DNA of 64,000 bases from NCBI GenBank assembly GCA_049642465.1, contig JBAROV010000091.1:1-64000 (forward strand), written 5' to 3'. Origin of the DNA: CAWDPQ01 sp049642465. Lineage in GTDB: Bacteria; Acidobacteriota; Vicinamibacteria; Vicinamibacterales; 2-12-FULL-66-21. The notes below the pieces were generated by a model, which did not search any database, was not told the DNA's origin, and saw nothing but the letters and a program-made list of their open reading frames with translations. The position numbers and the translations under genes were made by a program. Positions 17,354 to 26,513 of this stretch are shown here, piece after piece. Numbering within the stretch: the first letter of the stretch is position 1; the number at the start of each line of letters is the position of its first letter.

Positions 17354-19159
17354 TTACCCTCGACCTCGACCGCCGCCACCACCACCGCCGCCGCCACCCG
17401 GTCCGCGGCCGCCGGGGCCACCGCGCTGCGGACCCATGAGCGGATTCTGACCACCGCCCTGTCCGGGTGTCGTGCGCGATTCGAGGCCAGTCGTCATCAT
17501 CGTGACGACTTCCATGGTTGGCTGCAGTTCTTCTTCGTTCAAGACTTCCGTGTAAGTGCCGTCGGTGATGCCAAGACGCAGGCGCACCATCTTCAGCTGC
17601 TTGTTGACATACAGCCATGCGGTGCCGCGCGTCTCGACGACGGGCAGTGGACCAAACAGAGAATCAATGGTGGTCGCGCCCGAGGCCATCGTGCGCGACT
17701 GCGACGGCGTTGCGGCTCCGCCACGGGTGTTCGGGGTCGCCGTCGCACTGGGTTGACCACCACGACTGGCGCCACCGCCGGACCCCTGTGGTGAGTCTGT
17801 CGAACCACGGCCCTCTCGTTCGCGCAGGCGCGCCTCGAAGCGCTCACGCTGTTCGGGCGTCATGTTCTTCAGCATTTCCTCACGTCGGCGCTGGCGTTCT
17901 TCTGGCGTCATGTTCGGATCGAAGGCACGGCCACCACCACCAAAGCCGCCGCGCCCGCCCTCTTGCTGACCCGCCGTCTGATCGCCACCGCCGCGACCCT
18001 CGGGCGAACTGGCGCGAGGTTCACGCTGTCCAGCCGCTTGGGCGTTGGCTTGTGCCCCCGCACCGGCGGGCGAGCTGCGCCCCGTGCCTGTCGAAGGGGT
18101 CGAAGGGCTCGACGCACCACTCTGGTTCTGACCACGGCCACGACCGAAGCCGCCGGCGCCTCGCTGCATCTCCTGCGGAACCGGCTGGTTGAGCGCCGCG
18201 AACATTTCGTTGGTTGGGCGGAACCTCAGCGCCGCGTTCGGAATGCGCAGGACGTCGCTGCGTCGAGCGATCTCGATGTTGACGTTGGCCGTCATTCCCG
18301 GCTTCAACTTCAGTTCGGGATTCGGGACGGCGATGACCGTCGAGTAGGTCACGACGTTCTGCACGACCGCGGGCTGCAGGCGCACCTGCTGCACCGTTCC
18401 GCGGAACGTGTCGTTCGGGAAGGCATCGACTCGGAACGTCACGTTCTGGCCCGGCCGCATCCGGCCGACGTCCGCTTCGTCGATGTTCGCAAGGACCTGC
18501 ATCTTCGTCAGATCCGCGGCGATCACGAAGAGCGTCGGCGCGTTCATGCTCGAAGCCACCGTTTGCCCTTGATCGACGTTACGCGAAATCACAATGCCAT
18601 CGATCGGCGCGACGATAGTCGTATAGCCGAGATTGACTCGTTGATTGTTCAGCTGCGCGCGAGCCTGATTGAGGCCAGCAGCCGAGGAACGAATCTGCGC
18701 TTCCGCTGACTTGACGTTGACTTCTGCCGTCTCGAGCTCGGTGCGAGGAATCAGGTTTCGCTCCGCCATCTGCTTCGCACGGTCGAGCTTCTGCTCCGCG
18801 TCTGCCAGCCCCACCTTCAACCGCTCCAGGTCCGCCTCGGCACGGATGACGTTGGCACTCTGCTGTTCAATCTGTGTCTGGATCAGCGATGGATCGAGCT
18901 TGGCGATGATCTGGCCTTTTCTGACGATCGAGTTGAAGTCGGCAAAGAGTTGCTGGACCACGCCAGACACCTGCGTGCCGACGTCAACCGTTTCGACCGC
19001 TTCGAGCGTACCGGTGGCGCCGACGGAGTCCACGATGTCACCGCGCGTGAGTGCCTGCGTGCTGACGACCGGATCCGGCTGATTGCGGCGCATGGTGTAG
19101 ACGCCGGCGCCGACGCCAACCGCGACCAGGACGAGAATAATCAGTATCAGTTTTTTCAT
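17354..19159 (-). CDS. MacA-like periplasmic adaptor with long low-complexity insertion
   Basis: A 601-residue membrane-fusion protein. After an N-terminal anchor (LILIILVLVAVGVGAGVYTM) come the biotinyl-lipoyl, alpha-hairpin and beta-barrel domains of MacA/EmrA adaptors (about 30-325). A Gly/Gln/Arg/Ser-rich insertion of roughly 180 residues then separates them from a recognisable membrane-proximal segment (VETRGTAWLYVNKQLKMVRL, about 515-560). Within the insertion sits a charged helix with MTPEERQRRREEMLKNMTPE, resembling Spy/LTXXQ helices. The C-terminus is a poly-Gly/Arg tail. It would link the MacB pair to the TolC encoded in the same cluster. Confidence 0.9.
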   Translation of the reverse strand: MKKLILIILVLVAVGVGAGVYTMRRNQPDPVVSTQALTRGDIVDSVGATGTLEAVETVDVGTQVSGVVQQLFADFNSIVRKGQIIAKLDPSLIQTQIEQQSANVIRAEADLERLKVGLADAEQKLDRAKQMAERNLIPRTELETAEVNVKSAEAQIRSSAAGLNQARAQLNNQRVNLGYTTIVAPIDGIVISRNVDQGQTVASSMNAPTLFVIAADLTKMQVLANIDEADVGRMRPGQNVTFRVDAFPNDTFRGTVQQVRLQPAVVQNVVTYSTVIAVPNPELKLKPGMTANVNIEIARRSDVLRIPNAALRFRPTNEMFAALNQPVPQEMQRGAGGFGRGRGQNQSGASSPSTPSTGTGRSSPAGAGAQANAQAAGQREPRASSPEGRGGGDQTAGQQEGGRGGFGGGGRAFDPNMTPEERQRRREEMLKNMTPEQRERFEARLREREGRGSTDSPQGSGGGASRGGQPSATATPNTRGGAATPSQSRTMASGATTIDSLFGPLPVVETRGTAWLYVNKQLKMVRLRLGITDGTYTEVLNEEELQPTMEVVTMMTTGLESRTTPGQGGGQNPLMGPQRGGPGGRGPGGGGGGGGGGRGRG

Positions 19160-19196
19160 GTCGATCTATCCTGCCGCCGTAATTACGACGGACCGC

Positions 19197-22100
19197 CTAT
19201 GCGTGCTTCGCTCCGCCGCGCAGGCCCTTCCACCCTTCCTCGAAGAGCGTGTATACCGTTGGCACCACGATGAGCGTGATCATCGTGGATGCGAGCAACC
19301 CGCCGATCACAACGCGTGCGAGCGGCGCCTGTAGTTCAGCTCCCTCGCCGATGCCGAGCGCCATCGGCACCAGTCCGAGCATCGTCGCCAGCGACGTCAT
19401 CAGAATCGGGCGGAGTCGAATGCGCCCCGCCGTCTCGACTGCCTGCCGCAGCGGCATGCTGTCGCGCCGTCTCAGCACGTTCGTGTAATCGACGAGCAGA
19501 ATGGCGTTGCTGACGACGATGCCGGCGAGCATGATGACGCCGATGTACGCCTGCAGGCTGAACGACGTGCCCGTCAGTTTGAGTGCGAGCACGACGCCAA
19601 TGGCCGCGAGCGGCACCGAGAACATGATGATGAACGGGTCGCGTAGCGACTCGTACTGCGACGCCATGACCGCGTAGACGAGGATGATCGCGAGGATCAG
19701 CATCAGGCGGAGCTGAGCGAAGGCGCGCGCCTGTTCCTCGGCTTCGGCGCCGAAACCGACTGAAAAGTCGGGCGGCACCCTCACTTCGGAGAGCCGCGCA
19801 TTGACCGCCGCGAGCGCTTCGCTGAGCGTCGTTTCCGGTTCAGCGGTGACACGGAGGATGCGCTCCTGGTTCTTGCGCTGAATCTCTGTTGGGCCCGCCT
19901 GGTTGCGAAGCGTCAAGAGATTCTTGGCCTGAAGCACTTGTCCCTGCGGCGTGCCGATCAGCAGATCGTTCAAATCCTCGACCCGTTCGCGATCCTCTTC
20001 CCGCAGCCGCACCACGATCGGGTACTCGTTGCCGGCCTCGCGGAAGAACGCTGCCTGCGTGCCACCAACGCTCGTCCGAATGGAGTTCGCGACGCCGGTG
20101 ACCGACAAGCCGAGCAGGGCCGCCTTTGGCCGGTCCACTTGAATCGCGAGTTCCGGCCGGCCATCGTCGCGGCCGATGCGCGCGTTGCGGACTTCCGCAA
20201 CCCTGTCCATGACCGCCTTGGCCGCCTGGGCGACCTGCTGCGCCTGCTGGAGATCGTCGCCGCGGATCTCGAGCGCCACACGCGAATCCTCGCCGCCGCC
20301 GGTGATGCGGTTGAACTGCTGGTTGCCGCCGGACGCGCGAGTCTGAATGATGACACCGGGGATGATTCCCGGGAGCTGCCGGTTCAAGTCGCGCGCGATG
20401 ATTTCGCTCGAGCGCTCCCTCCGGTCTTTGGTCACCAGCCGGACCTGCACGTTGACGCGGTTCGCGCCGCCTCCCATGAAGCCGCCGCCTCCGGCGTTGG
20501 TGATGACGTCCTCCGCTTCGGGAACAAACTCCTTGATCAGTGTTTCCATGCGGAGGGCGACGTCTTCGCTGCGCTCGATTCGCGTGCCGACGGGCAACTC
20601 GGCGGTGACGCGGACCTCGCCCTCGTCGGCCTGCGGCATCAATTCGAAGCCAATCGTCGGCAGGATCAACACGGCGGCCACGACGGCGGCGGTGCCGAGG
20701 CCGATGACGGTCGGACGATGCTGCAGCGCGAGCCTGATGACGCGGCTGTAGCGCTCGTCCATCGAGTTGAGGAAGCGCTCGCTGGCCGTATAGAGACGGC
20801 CGCTGAGACCGCGCCGTTCATCGGCAGGCGGCGGCAACCGCAGCAGTCGGGAGCAGAGTACCGGAACGATGGTGACAGCTACGAAGAGTGACATCGTCAG
20901 CGAGAACATGACGACGACTGAGAGCTGCTTGAAGAGGATGCTCGAGACGCCGCTGAGGAAGAGCAGCGGCACGAACACGGCGATGTGGGTCAGCGTCGAC
21001 GCAAGGATCGCGGACCAGACCTCCTCGCTGCCTTCGATGGCGGCCTGCATCCTGTCTTTGCCGTGCTCCATGTGTCGGAAGGTGTTTTCCAGCACCACGA
21101 TCGACGCGTCAACGATCATGCCGATGCCCAGCGCCAGACCGCCGAACGTCATCGTGTTGAGCGTGTATCCGTTGAAGTAGAGCAGCGCGAACGTGCCAAT
21201 GACCGAGATTGGAATCGAGGTGAACACGATGAAGGTCGCCCGCAGGTTGCGGAGGAACAGGAAGATGATGAGCATGACCAGCGCGCCGCCGACGAGTGCA
21301 TGCTCCTTGACCGAGGTGATCGCGCGACTGATGAAGACGGAGCTGTCATCGAGCACGGTCAACTGCACACCGGGAATCTGCTGATTGATCCGCGCGACTT
21401 CCGCACGCACTTCGTCGGCGATCTGCACGGTATTCGTGCCCGACTGCTTGGTGATACGGAGCCGCACGCCGGGCTTGCCGTTGATCCGCGTGAACGAGCG
21501 GAAATCCTCGGTCGAGTCCCGGACCTCCGCGAGGTCCTTCATGTAGACGGGGACGCCGTTCTGCGTCAGCACGACGAGATCGCGAATCTCGTTCAAGTTC
21601 TCGAACTGTCCCTGGCTGCGCACGAGGTAGGTGCGATCGCCCTCATCGATTTCCCCGAGCGGAATATTCTGGTTTTCGGTACGGAGCAGGTTGACGACGC
21701 GGTCGACTGGCAGATTGAGCGCTCGAACTTTCTCCTTCGAGAGCAGCACGTGAATCTGACGGCGTAAGCCGCCGTCAACGGTGACCGACGCCACGCCGGG
21801 AACGCGCTCGAGCCGCTGTGAAAGATCGTGCTCGGCGATTTCGCGCAGGCGCACGCGGTCGTAGTCCCCTTCGACGCCAACGCCCATGATCGGGAAGGTA
21901 TTAGCGTCGAACTTGAACATGATGGGAGCGTCCGCCTCTTCAGGGAAGCGGCCGCGCACTCTGTCCAGGCGATTGCGGACATCGTCGGCGGCTTCGTTGA
22001 GGTCGGTGCCCCACGCAAAGTTCAGCGTGACGCGGCTCGAGCCCTCGGAGGAGGTCGACTCAATTCGTTCGAGTCCCGCGACCGCGCTGAGTGCCTGCTC

Positions 22101-22301
22101 GAGCGGGCGCGTGACGAGTTCCTCCATCTCGAGCGGACCGACGCCCGGGTAGCCGACCCGCACCGTGATGCTCGGGAACGAAATGTCAGGCATGAGGTCC
22201 ACCGGCAATCGCATGAGCGAGAGCGCGCCAATCAGAATGATCACGCCCGAGAGCATGAACATCGTGACCGGACGATGAATGGCAAAACGCGGAATACTCA
22301 T
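19197..22301 (-). CDS. RND efflux pump, inner-membrane subunit (AcrB/HAE1 type)
   Basis: A 1034-residue RND transporter of normal length with the expected 12 membrane helices in two halves. Characteristic segments: the N-terminal FAIHRPVTMFMLSGVIILIG, the TM4 motif GMIVDASIVVLEN carrying the proton-relay Asp, and the mirrored second-half segment containing GIVVSNAILLVDYTN. Gly-rich docking-domain loops are visible. The ATG overlaps the adaptor stop (ATGA). The substrate is not predictable; the VDAS form is closer to hydrophobe exporters than to metal pumps. Confidence 0.95.
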   Translation of the reverse strand: MSIPRFAIHRPVTMFMLSGVIILIGALSLMRLPVDLMPDISFPSITVRVGYPGVGPLEMEELVTRPLEQALSAVAGLERIESTSSEGSSRVTLNFAWGTDLNEAADDVRNRLDRVRGRFPEEADAPIMFKFDANTFPIMGVGVEGDYDRVRLREIAEHDLSQRLERVPGVASVTVDGGLRRQIHVLLSKEKVRALNLPVDRVVNLLRTENQNIPLGEIDEGDRTYLVRSQGQFENLNEIRDLVVLTQNGVPVYMKDLAEVRDSTEDFRSFTRINGKPGVRLRITKQSGTNTVQIADEVRAEVARINQQIPGVQLTVLDDSSVFISRAITSVKEHALVGGALVMLIIFLFLRNLRATFIVFTSIPISVIGTFALLYFNGYTLNTMTFGGLALGIGMIVDASIVVLENTFRHMEHGKDRMQAAIEGSEEVWSAILASTLTHIAVFVPLLFLSGVSSILFKQLSVVVMFSLTMSLFVAVTIVPVLCSRLLRLPPPADERRGLSGRLYTASERFLNSMDERYSRVIRLALQHRPTVIGLGTAAVVAAVLILPTIGFELMPQADEGEVRVTAELPVGTRIERSEDVALRMETLIKEFVPEAEDVITNAGGGGFMGGGANRVNVQVRLVTKDRRERSSEIIARDLNRQLPGIIPGVIIQTRASGGNQQFNRITGGGEDSRVALEIRGDDLQQAQQVAQAAKAVMDRVAEVRNARIGRDDGRPELAIQVDRPKAALLGLSVTGVANSIRTSVGGTQAAFFREAGNEYPIVVRLREEDRERVEDLNDLLIGTPQGQVLQAKNLLTLRNQAGPTEIQRKNQERILRVTAEPETTLSEALAAVNARLSEVRVPPDFSVGFGAEAEEQARAFAQLRLMLILAIILVYAVMASQYESLRDPFIIMFSVPLAAIGVVLALKLTGTSFSLQAYIGVIMLAGIVVSNAILLVDYTNVLRRRDSMPLRQAVETAGRIRLRPILMTSLATMLGLVPMALGIGEGAELQAPLARVVIGGLLASTMITLIVVPTVYTLFEEGWKGLRGGAKHA

Positions 22302-23629
22302 CGGTCGCTCCCTTGCGGCTGCTGTTGTCCGCCACCGTTGACACGTTCTCCGCGGGCACCACTGCGCCCGCGGCCGCGCTCGCCGGTGGCCGCCACGATG
22401 CGGTCACCATCCTTCAGCGCGCCAGCCCCGGTCGTGATGACCCGGGTGCCGTCCTGGACTCCGGATCGAATCTCGATCTGCTCACCGTCTCTGATGCCCG
22501 TTTGCACGGGGACGAACTTTGCGGTCATCACGGCGGCACCTTGCTGCGCCGCACCGCTGCCGGTCGTGCCCGCCGCAGCCGGAGCTGCGATGAACACGCC
22601 GGGTTTACCGTCCACGTCGATGAGCGCGTTCCGCGGCACCGTCAGCGCATCCGCTCGAGTATCCACCGTCAGTTGCACGCGTGCGTACATGCCTGGCTTC
22701 AACCGGAACCCGACATTGGGCACTTCAATTTCCATTTCGGCCGTGCGCGTGGCTGGGTCGAACACGGGAGCGACGCGGCTCACACGACCGGTGAACTTCT
22801 CGCCGGGGAAGGCATCAACCTCGACCGCTGCCTTTGTTCCCGCCGGGACGCGCTTGACGTCTCGTTCGACGAGGTTCGCCACCATCCGCACGGTGCTGAT
22901 GTCAACCACCGAGACGATGGGGGAGTTTGGTCCCACGAACGCACCGGGGTCCACGAAGCGCTTGCCGACGAAACCATCCACGGGCGACGTGATACGTGTA
23001 TTGGCCAGTGTGATTCGCAGCTCCTCCAGTCTCGCTTTTGCCTGCTCGAACTGCGCTTTCGCGAGATCGAGCTGGGCCAGCGCCGCCTGGTAGCGCGCTT
23101 CCGTATCGTCGTAGGTTTGCTGCGGCAGAAGCTGCCGCTCGAACAGGCTTCGCGACCGATCCAGATTTGTTCTCGCGAGTTTCAAATCGGCGTCGCGCTG
23201 ACGGATCGTCGCCTGGCCAACTTGAAAGGACGCCTCGGCCTGGCGGACCTGCTCCTGTATCTCGCTGTCCTCGACCTTGGCGATGAGGTATCCGCGCCTG
23301 ACCGGATCACCAAGCTTCACGCTGATGGAATCGAGCCGACCGTTGACTTTCGGCACGACCTGCACCGTCGCCTCGCCGATGAGACTTCCCACCACGAGGA
23401 TCTGCTCGGTGACCGGACCGCGCGCGACGGTTGCGAACTCGACGGGCATTGGAGGCCGCGCTGCGCCCGCGCGGCCACCGGCGCCGCGGCCCGTACCGCC
23501 GCCGCCCCCCGACGTTTGCGCGCCGCCGGCAAGCTGCGCGTTCGTACCTTCCTTGCCGGTCCGGTTATAGACCAGGAAGCCCGCCAGCGCGAGCACCGCG
23601 ACGATAGGTAACAGGATGACCTTACGCAT
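22298..23629 (-). CDS. RND efflux periplasmic adaptor
   Basis: A 443-residue membrane-fusion protein with N-terminal anchor (ILLPIVAVLALAGFLVYN), a Gly-rich linker, lipoyl half-motifs, an alpha-hairpin (RSLFERQLLPQQTYDDTEAR), the beta-barrel and a membrane-proximal domain. It is the partner of the RND pump encoded immediately downstream with a 4-bp overlap, and it precedes it in transcription after TolC. Confidence 0.93.
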   Translation of the reverse strand: MRKVILLPIVAVLALAGFLVYNRTGKEGTNAQLAGGAQTSGGGGGTGRGAGGRAGAARPPMPVEFATVARGPVTEQILVVGSLIGEATVQVVPKVNGRLDSISVKLGDPVRRGYLIAKVEDSEIQEQVRQAEASFQVGQATIRQRDADLKLARTNLDRSRSLFERQLLPQQTYDDTEARYQAALAQLDLAKAQFEQAKARLEELRITLANTRITSPVDGFVGKRFVDPGAFVGPNSPIVSVVDISTVRMVANLVERDVKRVPAGTKAAVEVDAFPGEKFTGRVSRVAPVFDPATRTAEMEIEVPNVGFRLKPGMYARVQLTVDTRADALTVPRNALIDVDGKPGVFIAAPAAAGTTGSGAAQQGAAVMTAKFVPVQTGIRDGEQIEIRSGVQDGTRVITTGAGALKDGDRIVAATGERGRGRSGARGERVNGGGQQQPQGSDR

Positions 23630-23655
23630 ATGACCCTTTGAAAAGATGCCTGCGA

Positions 23656-25425
23656 CTATTGCGAGCCGCCGCCGCCACCACCGCCAGTGAAGCCGCCGGT
23701 TCCTCCGCCACCCGTGCCCCCGGTGGCCCCCGTGGTGGTTGTCCCTCCGCCTCCGGCTCCGCCGACAGCGCTGACGCCGCGATTACCAACCGTTTGCACC
23801 GTCTCGAAGTTCACCAGTGCTTTGCGGTAGTTGAGAATGGCGCGCAGTTCGTTGTTGCGCGCGTCAACGAAGTCGCGCTGCGCCTGGACGACTTCATAGT
23901 TGGTGGCCATCCCGACCTCGAACTTGCTTTGCGCGGCTTCCAGACGTTTCTGCGACAACTCGCGCGCCACACCGCTCGCCTGCACGCTTTCGAGCGAGCT
24001 CTGCACGGTCAAGGCTGCACTCGTCACTTCGGTTGCGATTTGCAGCTCGAGCGCTTTCAGATTTGCGTTGCTCTGATCGAGCGACAGCCTCGACCTCGCC
24101 ACGTTGGCCTCTTGCGCACTCTTGCCAAGCGGATATGCGAACGAGAGACCCACCGTCCACGACGGTGCATCAAACCCCGCGATGTTTCTCAACGCGTCAA
24201 GGTAGCCGGAAGGGATGACGCTGCTGGGCCGGGCGCCGGTCAGGGGATCCACTGGTCCAGTGAATTGAAGAAACGGCCCTCCAAGACCACGCAAACCGTA
24301 GTTGGCGGTCAAGTTCAGCTGCGGACGCGTCAAGTCGACGAGGTTTCGCAGGTTGATGTCGCTGATGCGCAGGTTGTTCTTCGACTGAGCCAGATCCGTC
24401 CGCTGAGAGAGCGCGCGCGTGACGGCACCTTCCAGATTGATCGGTTCCGGGGTCGTCGGCGGCCGATCGACCGGATTGATCGAGGATGCCCACAGGGGAT
24501 CGTCGGTGCCGCTCACGATAAGCCGTTTCAGCGCGAGCTCGGCGGTGCGAACGTTCGCCTGCGCCTGAACGAGCGCCTGCCGGCGCGTGGCTTCTTCAGC
24601 CTGCGCCGTCACGATATCGATGGGGGCAAGCGTGCCGATTTCGACGCGAGCCTGATTGTCCTTCACCAGACGGCTGGCGAGATCAAACGATCCTTGCGCC
24701 GCTTCGACCGCCTGAACGGCGAAAACCAGATCCCAATAGGCATTCCGCACGTTCGCCTGGGTCGTCGCGGTGGTGGAGTTCAGCGAGATTTCATCGTTCT
24801 GTTGACTGATGCGGTTGGTTTGCAACGCAGCGCGGGTCGAGTCGATCCGGAAGCCGCGCATCAGGGGCTGCGTGACGTTGAACGTCAAGTTTGACGTCCA
24901 TTGCGGGTTTCTCAGGTTGACCGACGCGGGGTTGTCGAAGCGCTGGTTCGTCCAGCCAACCGCATAGTTCCCGCCGCCCCAATAGAGGTTCTGTGCCATC
25001 CCCGCCGTCCAGTTTTCTTGCATGGTCGTCGTCGGTTGCGTGATGCCCTGCGTGATCTGCTGCGGCAGCGACGTGTTGCGCGTGTTGTTCACCGAGGACG
25101 TGAGGTTCGGTCGATAATTCGCCTCGAGACCGAGGATCGTGAAATCCGCCAGTCGCGGTGTGATGCGCGCGACGGCGATCTCGATGTTCCGCTCGGTTCC
25201 TCGCTGAACGGCCTCCTGAATCGAGAGATCGACCCTCGGGCCGGGTGTCTGAAACGGCAGCGATGCGACGGCGGGCGTCTGCGACTGGACCTGCTGCATC
25301 GCCTGTCGAATGAGTTCGCGGACGTGTGCCGCGTTCTTGTCCTCGTCGGCGCGCTGTTGGGCGAGCGCCGGAGTCGCCATGGCCACGGCGATGGCGGTAA
25401 TCCAGATTCGTGCAGTCTGCTTCAC
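23656..25425 (-). CDS. TolC-family outer-membrane efflux protein
   Basis: A 589-residue outer-membrane channel protein with a signal peptide (TARIWITAIAVAMATPALAQ) and two OEP repeats rich in long amphipathic helices (VRNAYWDLVFAVQAVEAAQ; NYEVVQAQRDFVDARNNELRAILNYRKALVNFE). The C-terminus is a Gly/Thr-rich tail. The GTG start has a GGAGG Shine-Dalgarno at good spacing. It is longer than E. coli TolC (about 490 residues). As the only outer-membrane channel in the cluster it probably serves both the RND and MacAB pumps. Confidence 0.93.
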   Translation of the reverse strand: MKQTARIWITAIAVAMATPALAQQRADEDKNAAHVRELIRQAMQQVQSQTPAVASLPFQTPGPRVDLSIQEAVQRGTERNIEIAVARITPRLADFTILGLEANYRPNLTSSVNNTRNTSLPQQITQGITQPTTTMQENWTAGMAQNLYWGGGNYAVGWTNQRFDNPASVNLRNPQWTSNLTFNVTQPLMRGFRIDSTRAALQTNRISQQNDEISLNSTTATTQANVRNAYWDLVFAVQAVEAAQGSFDLASRLVKDNQARVEIGTLAPIDIVTAQAEEATRRQALVQAQANVRTAELALKRLIVSGTDDPLWASSINPVDRPPTTPEPINLEGAVTRALSQRTDLAQSKNNLRISDINLRNLVDLTRPQLNLTANYGLRGLGGPFLQFTGPVDPLTGARPSSVIPSGYLDALRNIAGFDAPSWTVGLSFAYPLGKSAQEANVARSRLSLDQSNANLKALELQIATEVTSAALTVQSSLESVQASGVARELSQKRLEAAQSKFEVGMATNYEVVQAQRDFVDARNNELRAILNYRKALVNFETVQTVGNRGVSAVGGAGGGGTTTTGATGGTGGGGTGGFTGGGGGGGSQ

Positions 25426-25465
25426 GACAATGTCCTCCGTGTGGTCTTGCGAGCGATGATCGAGA

Positions 25466-25957
25466 TCAGCGGCGGCGCGAGGCGTCCGAGCTTCGGCGTT
25501 TCTCGATCAATTCCTTGACTTTGACGCGTTGCTCCGGATTCAGGATGAGATTGATGCGGTAGAGCATGACCGTTCGCGTCTTGTTCATCTCTGCGCGCAG
25601 GTTCTCCACTTTGTCAACCTGCAGCTGAACGGTCGAAACATCTGCTTTGTTTTCCGACGTCATGGTGGCCAGCATGGCCTCGAGCCGCTCGAGCTCCTCT
25701 CGCTTGGCTCGTTGCCCTGGCATCGTCGTCTCGAAAATCTTGTCGATTTCCGCCGACTGTCGGTCTGTGATTCCCAGCTCAGCACGGTCGTACAGCCACC
25801 ACTTCCAGCGGTCGCGAGGCTCTTTGCCGTCGGACGGCCGGTCGCCGTGCGGTTTCTGCCCCCGATCCTGACGATCGTGGTGAATGGGTGCCGCGAGTCC
25901 ATCGGATGCGGCCGCAATTACGAAGCACGCAAAAATACAAGCGGTAAGTCTTGCCAT
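25466..25957 (-). CDS. Spy/CpxP-like (LTXXQ) periplasmic protein
   Basis: A 163-residue exported protein with signal peptide (MARLTACIFACFVIAAA), a short basic linker, and a helical domain typical of Spy/CpxP or heavy-metal-resistance proteins: LGITDRQSAEIDKIFE, then a long helix pair and ILNPEQRVKVKELIEKR, the C-terminal LTXXQ-like repeat. It sits 40 bases upstream of tolC and is probably the first gene of the efflux operon, acting as a periplasmic stress chaperone or sensor. The ATG at 25957 was chosen because the signal peptide begins there. The 259-base space upstream shows no other gene. Confidence 0.8.
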   Translation of the reverse strand: MARLTACIFACFVIAAASDGLAAPIHHDRQDRGQKPHGDRPSDGKEPRDRWKWWLYDRAELGITDRQSAEIDKIFETTMPGQRAKREELERLEAMLATMTSENKADVSTVQLQVDKVENLRAEMNKTRTVMLYRINLILNPEQRVKVKELIEKRRSSDASRRR

Positions 25958-26216
25958 GGGCGATCTTTCACGGTTGACGGCGGCCGGTGGCGAATCCGCC
26001 GCGGTTGGTGGCGATTTCACGACCTATTACGACGTAGCGGGCTACCCTGTTTACGGGACAGCGGGGAACGCCCGCTGGCAGTCGGTCCTGATGTATCGAT
26101 AACCCGTTGGATCGGCGGTAGATTCCGGATGGCAATTACCTTGCACGAAAACCAGCAGGCGGGAACCTCAGCGGCAGGATCCGCGGAGCGGCTCTCGAGC
26201 CGAAAGGGAGCGAACG

Positions 26217-26501
26217 ATGTCGGTCCGGAATGTGATGGCGGCCTGGTTGACGCTGGTTCTGATTCTGCTCGCGCTCAGCATCGGACGAGCATCCGACCGG
26301 GACGAAACAACCGTGACCGTGCAGGTCAGCTCGGCCGATCATGAGATCGTCGAGGGGTATTTCACGCTCGGCGACAGCATGACGATGATGGTCAAGCCCG
26401 GCTCGGAACTGCACCGTTTTCTCACCCGGCAGCGTGGGCGGAAGGTGAAAATCACGCTGAGCGACGCAACGGTTCCCGAGCTGTCCCGGCTCGATCGCTA
26501 A
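26217..26501 (+). CDS. small secreted hypothetical protein
   Basis: A 94-residue protein with a clear signal peptide (MAAWLTLVLILLALSIGRA) and a 65-residue mature part of beta-strand character (TVTVQVSSADHEIVEGYFTL). A GGGAG Shine-Dalgarno precedes the ATG. It is divergent from the Spy gene and convergent with ispH. No family recognised. Confidence 0.7.
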   Translation: MSVRNVMAAWLTLVLILLALSIGRASDRDETTVTVQVSSADHEIVEGYFTLGDSMTMMVKPGSELHRFLTRQRGRKVKITLSDATVPELSRLDR

Positions 26502-26513
26502 CCGCTCCAGGAC

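Noticed and set aside
19938..23611. Long plus-strand frames opposite the RND pump and adaptors
   Set aside because: They lie wholly antisense to well-supported genes and their sequences are low-information Arg/His/Asp-rich shadows.
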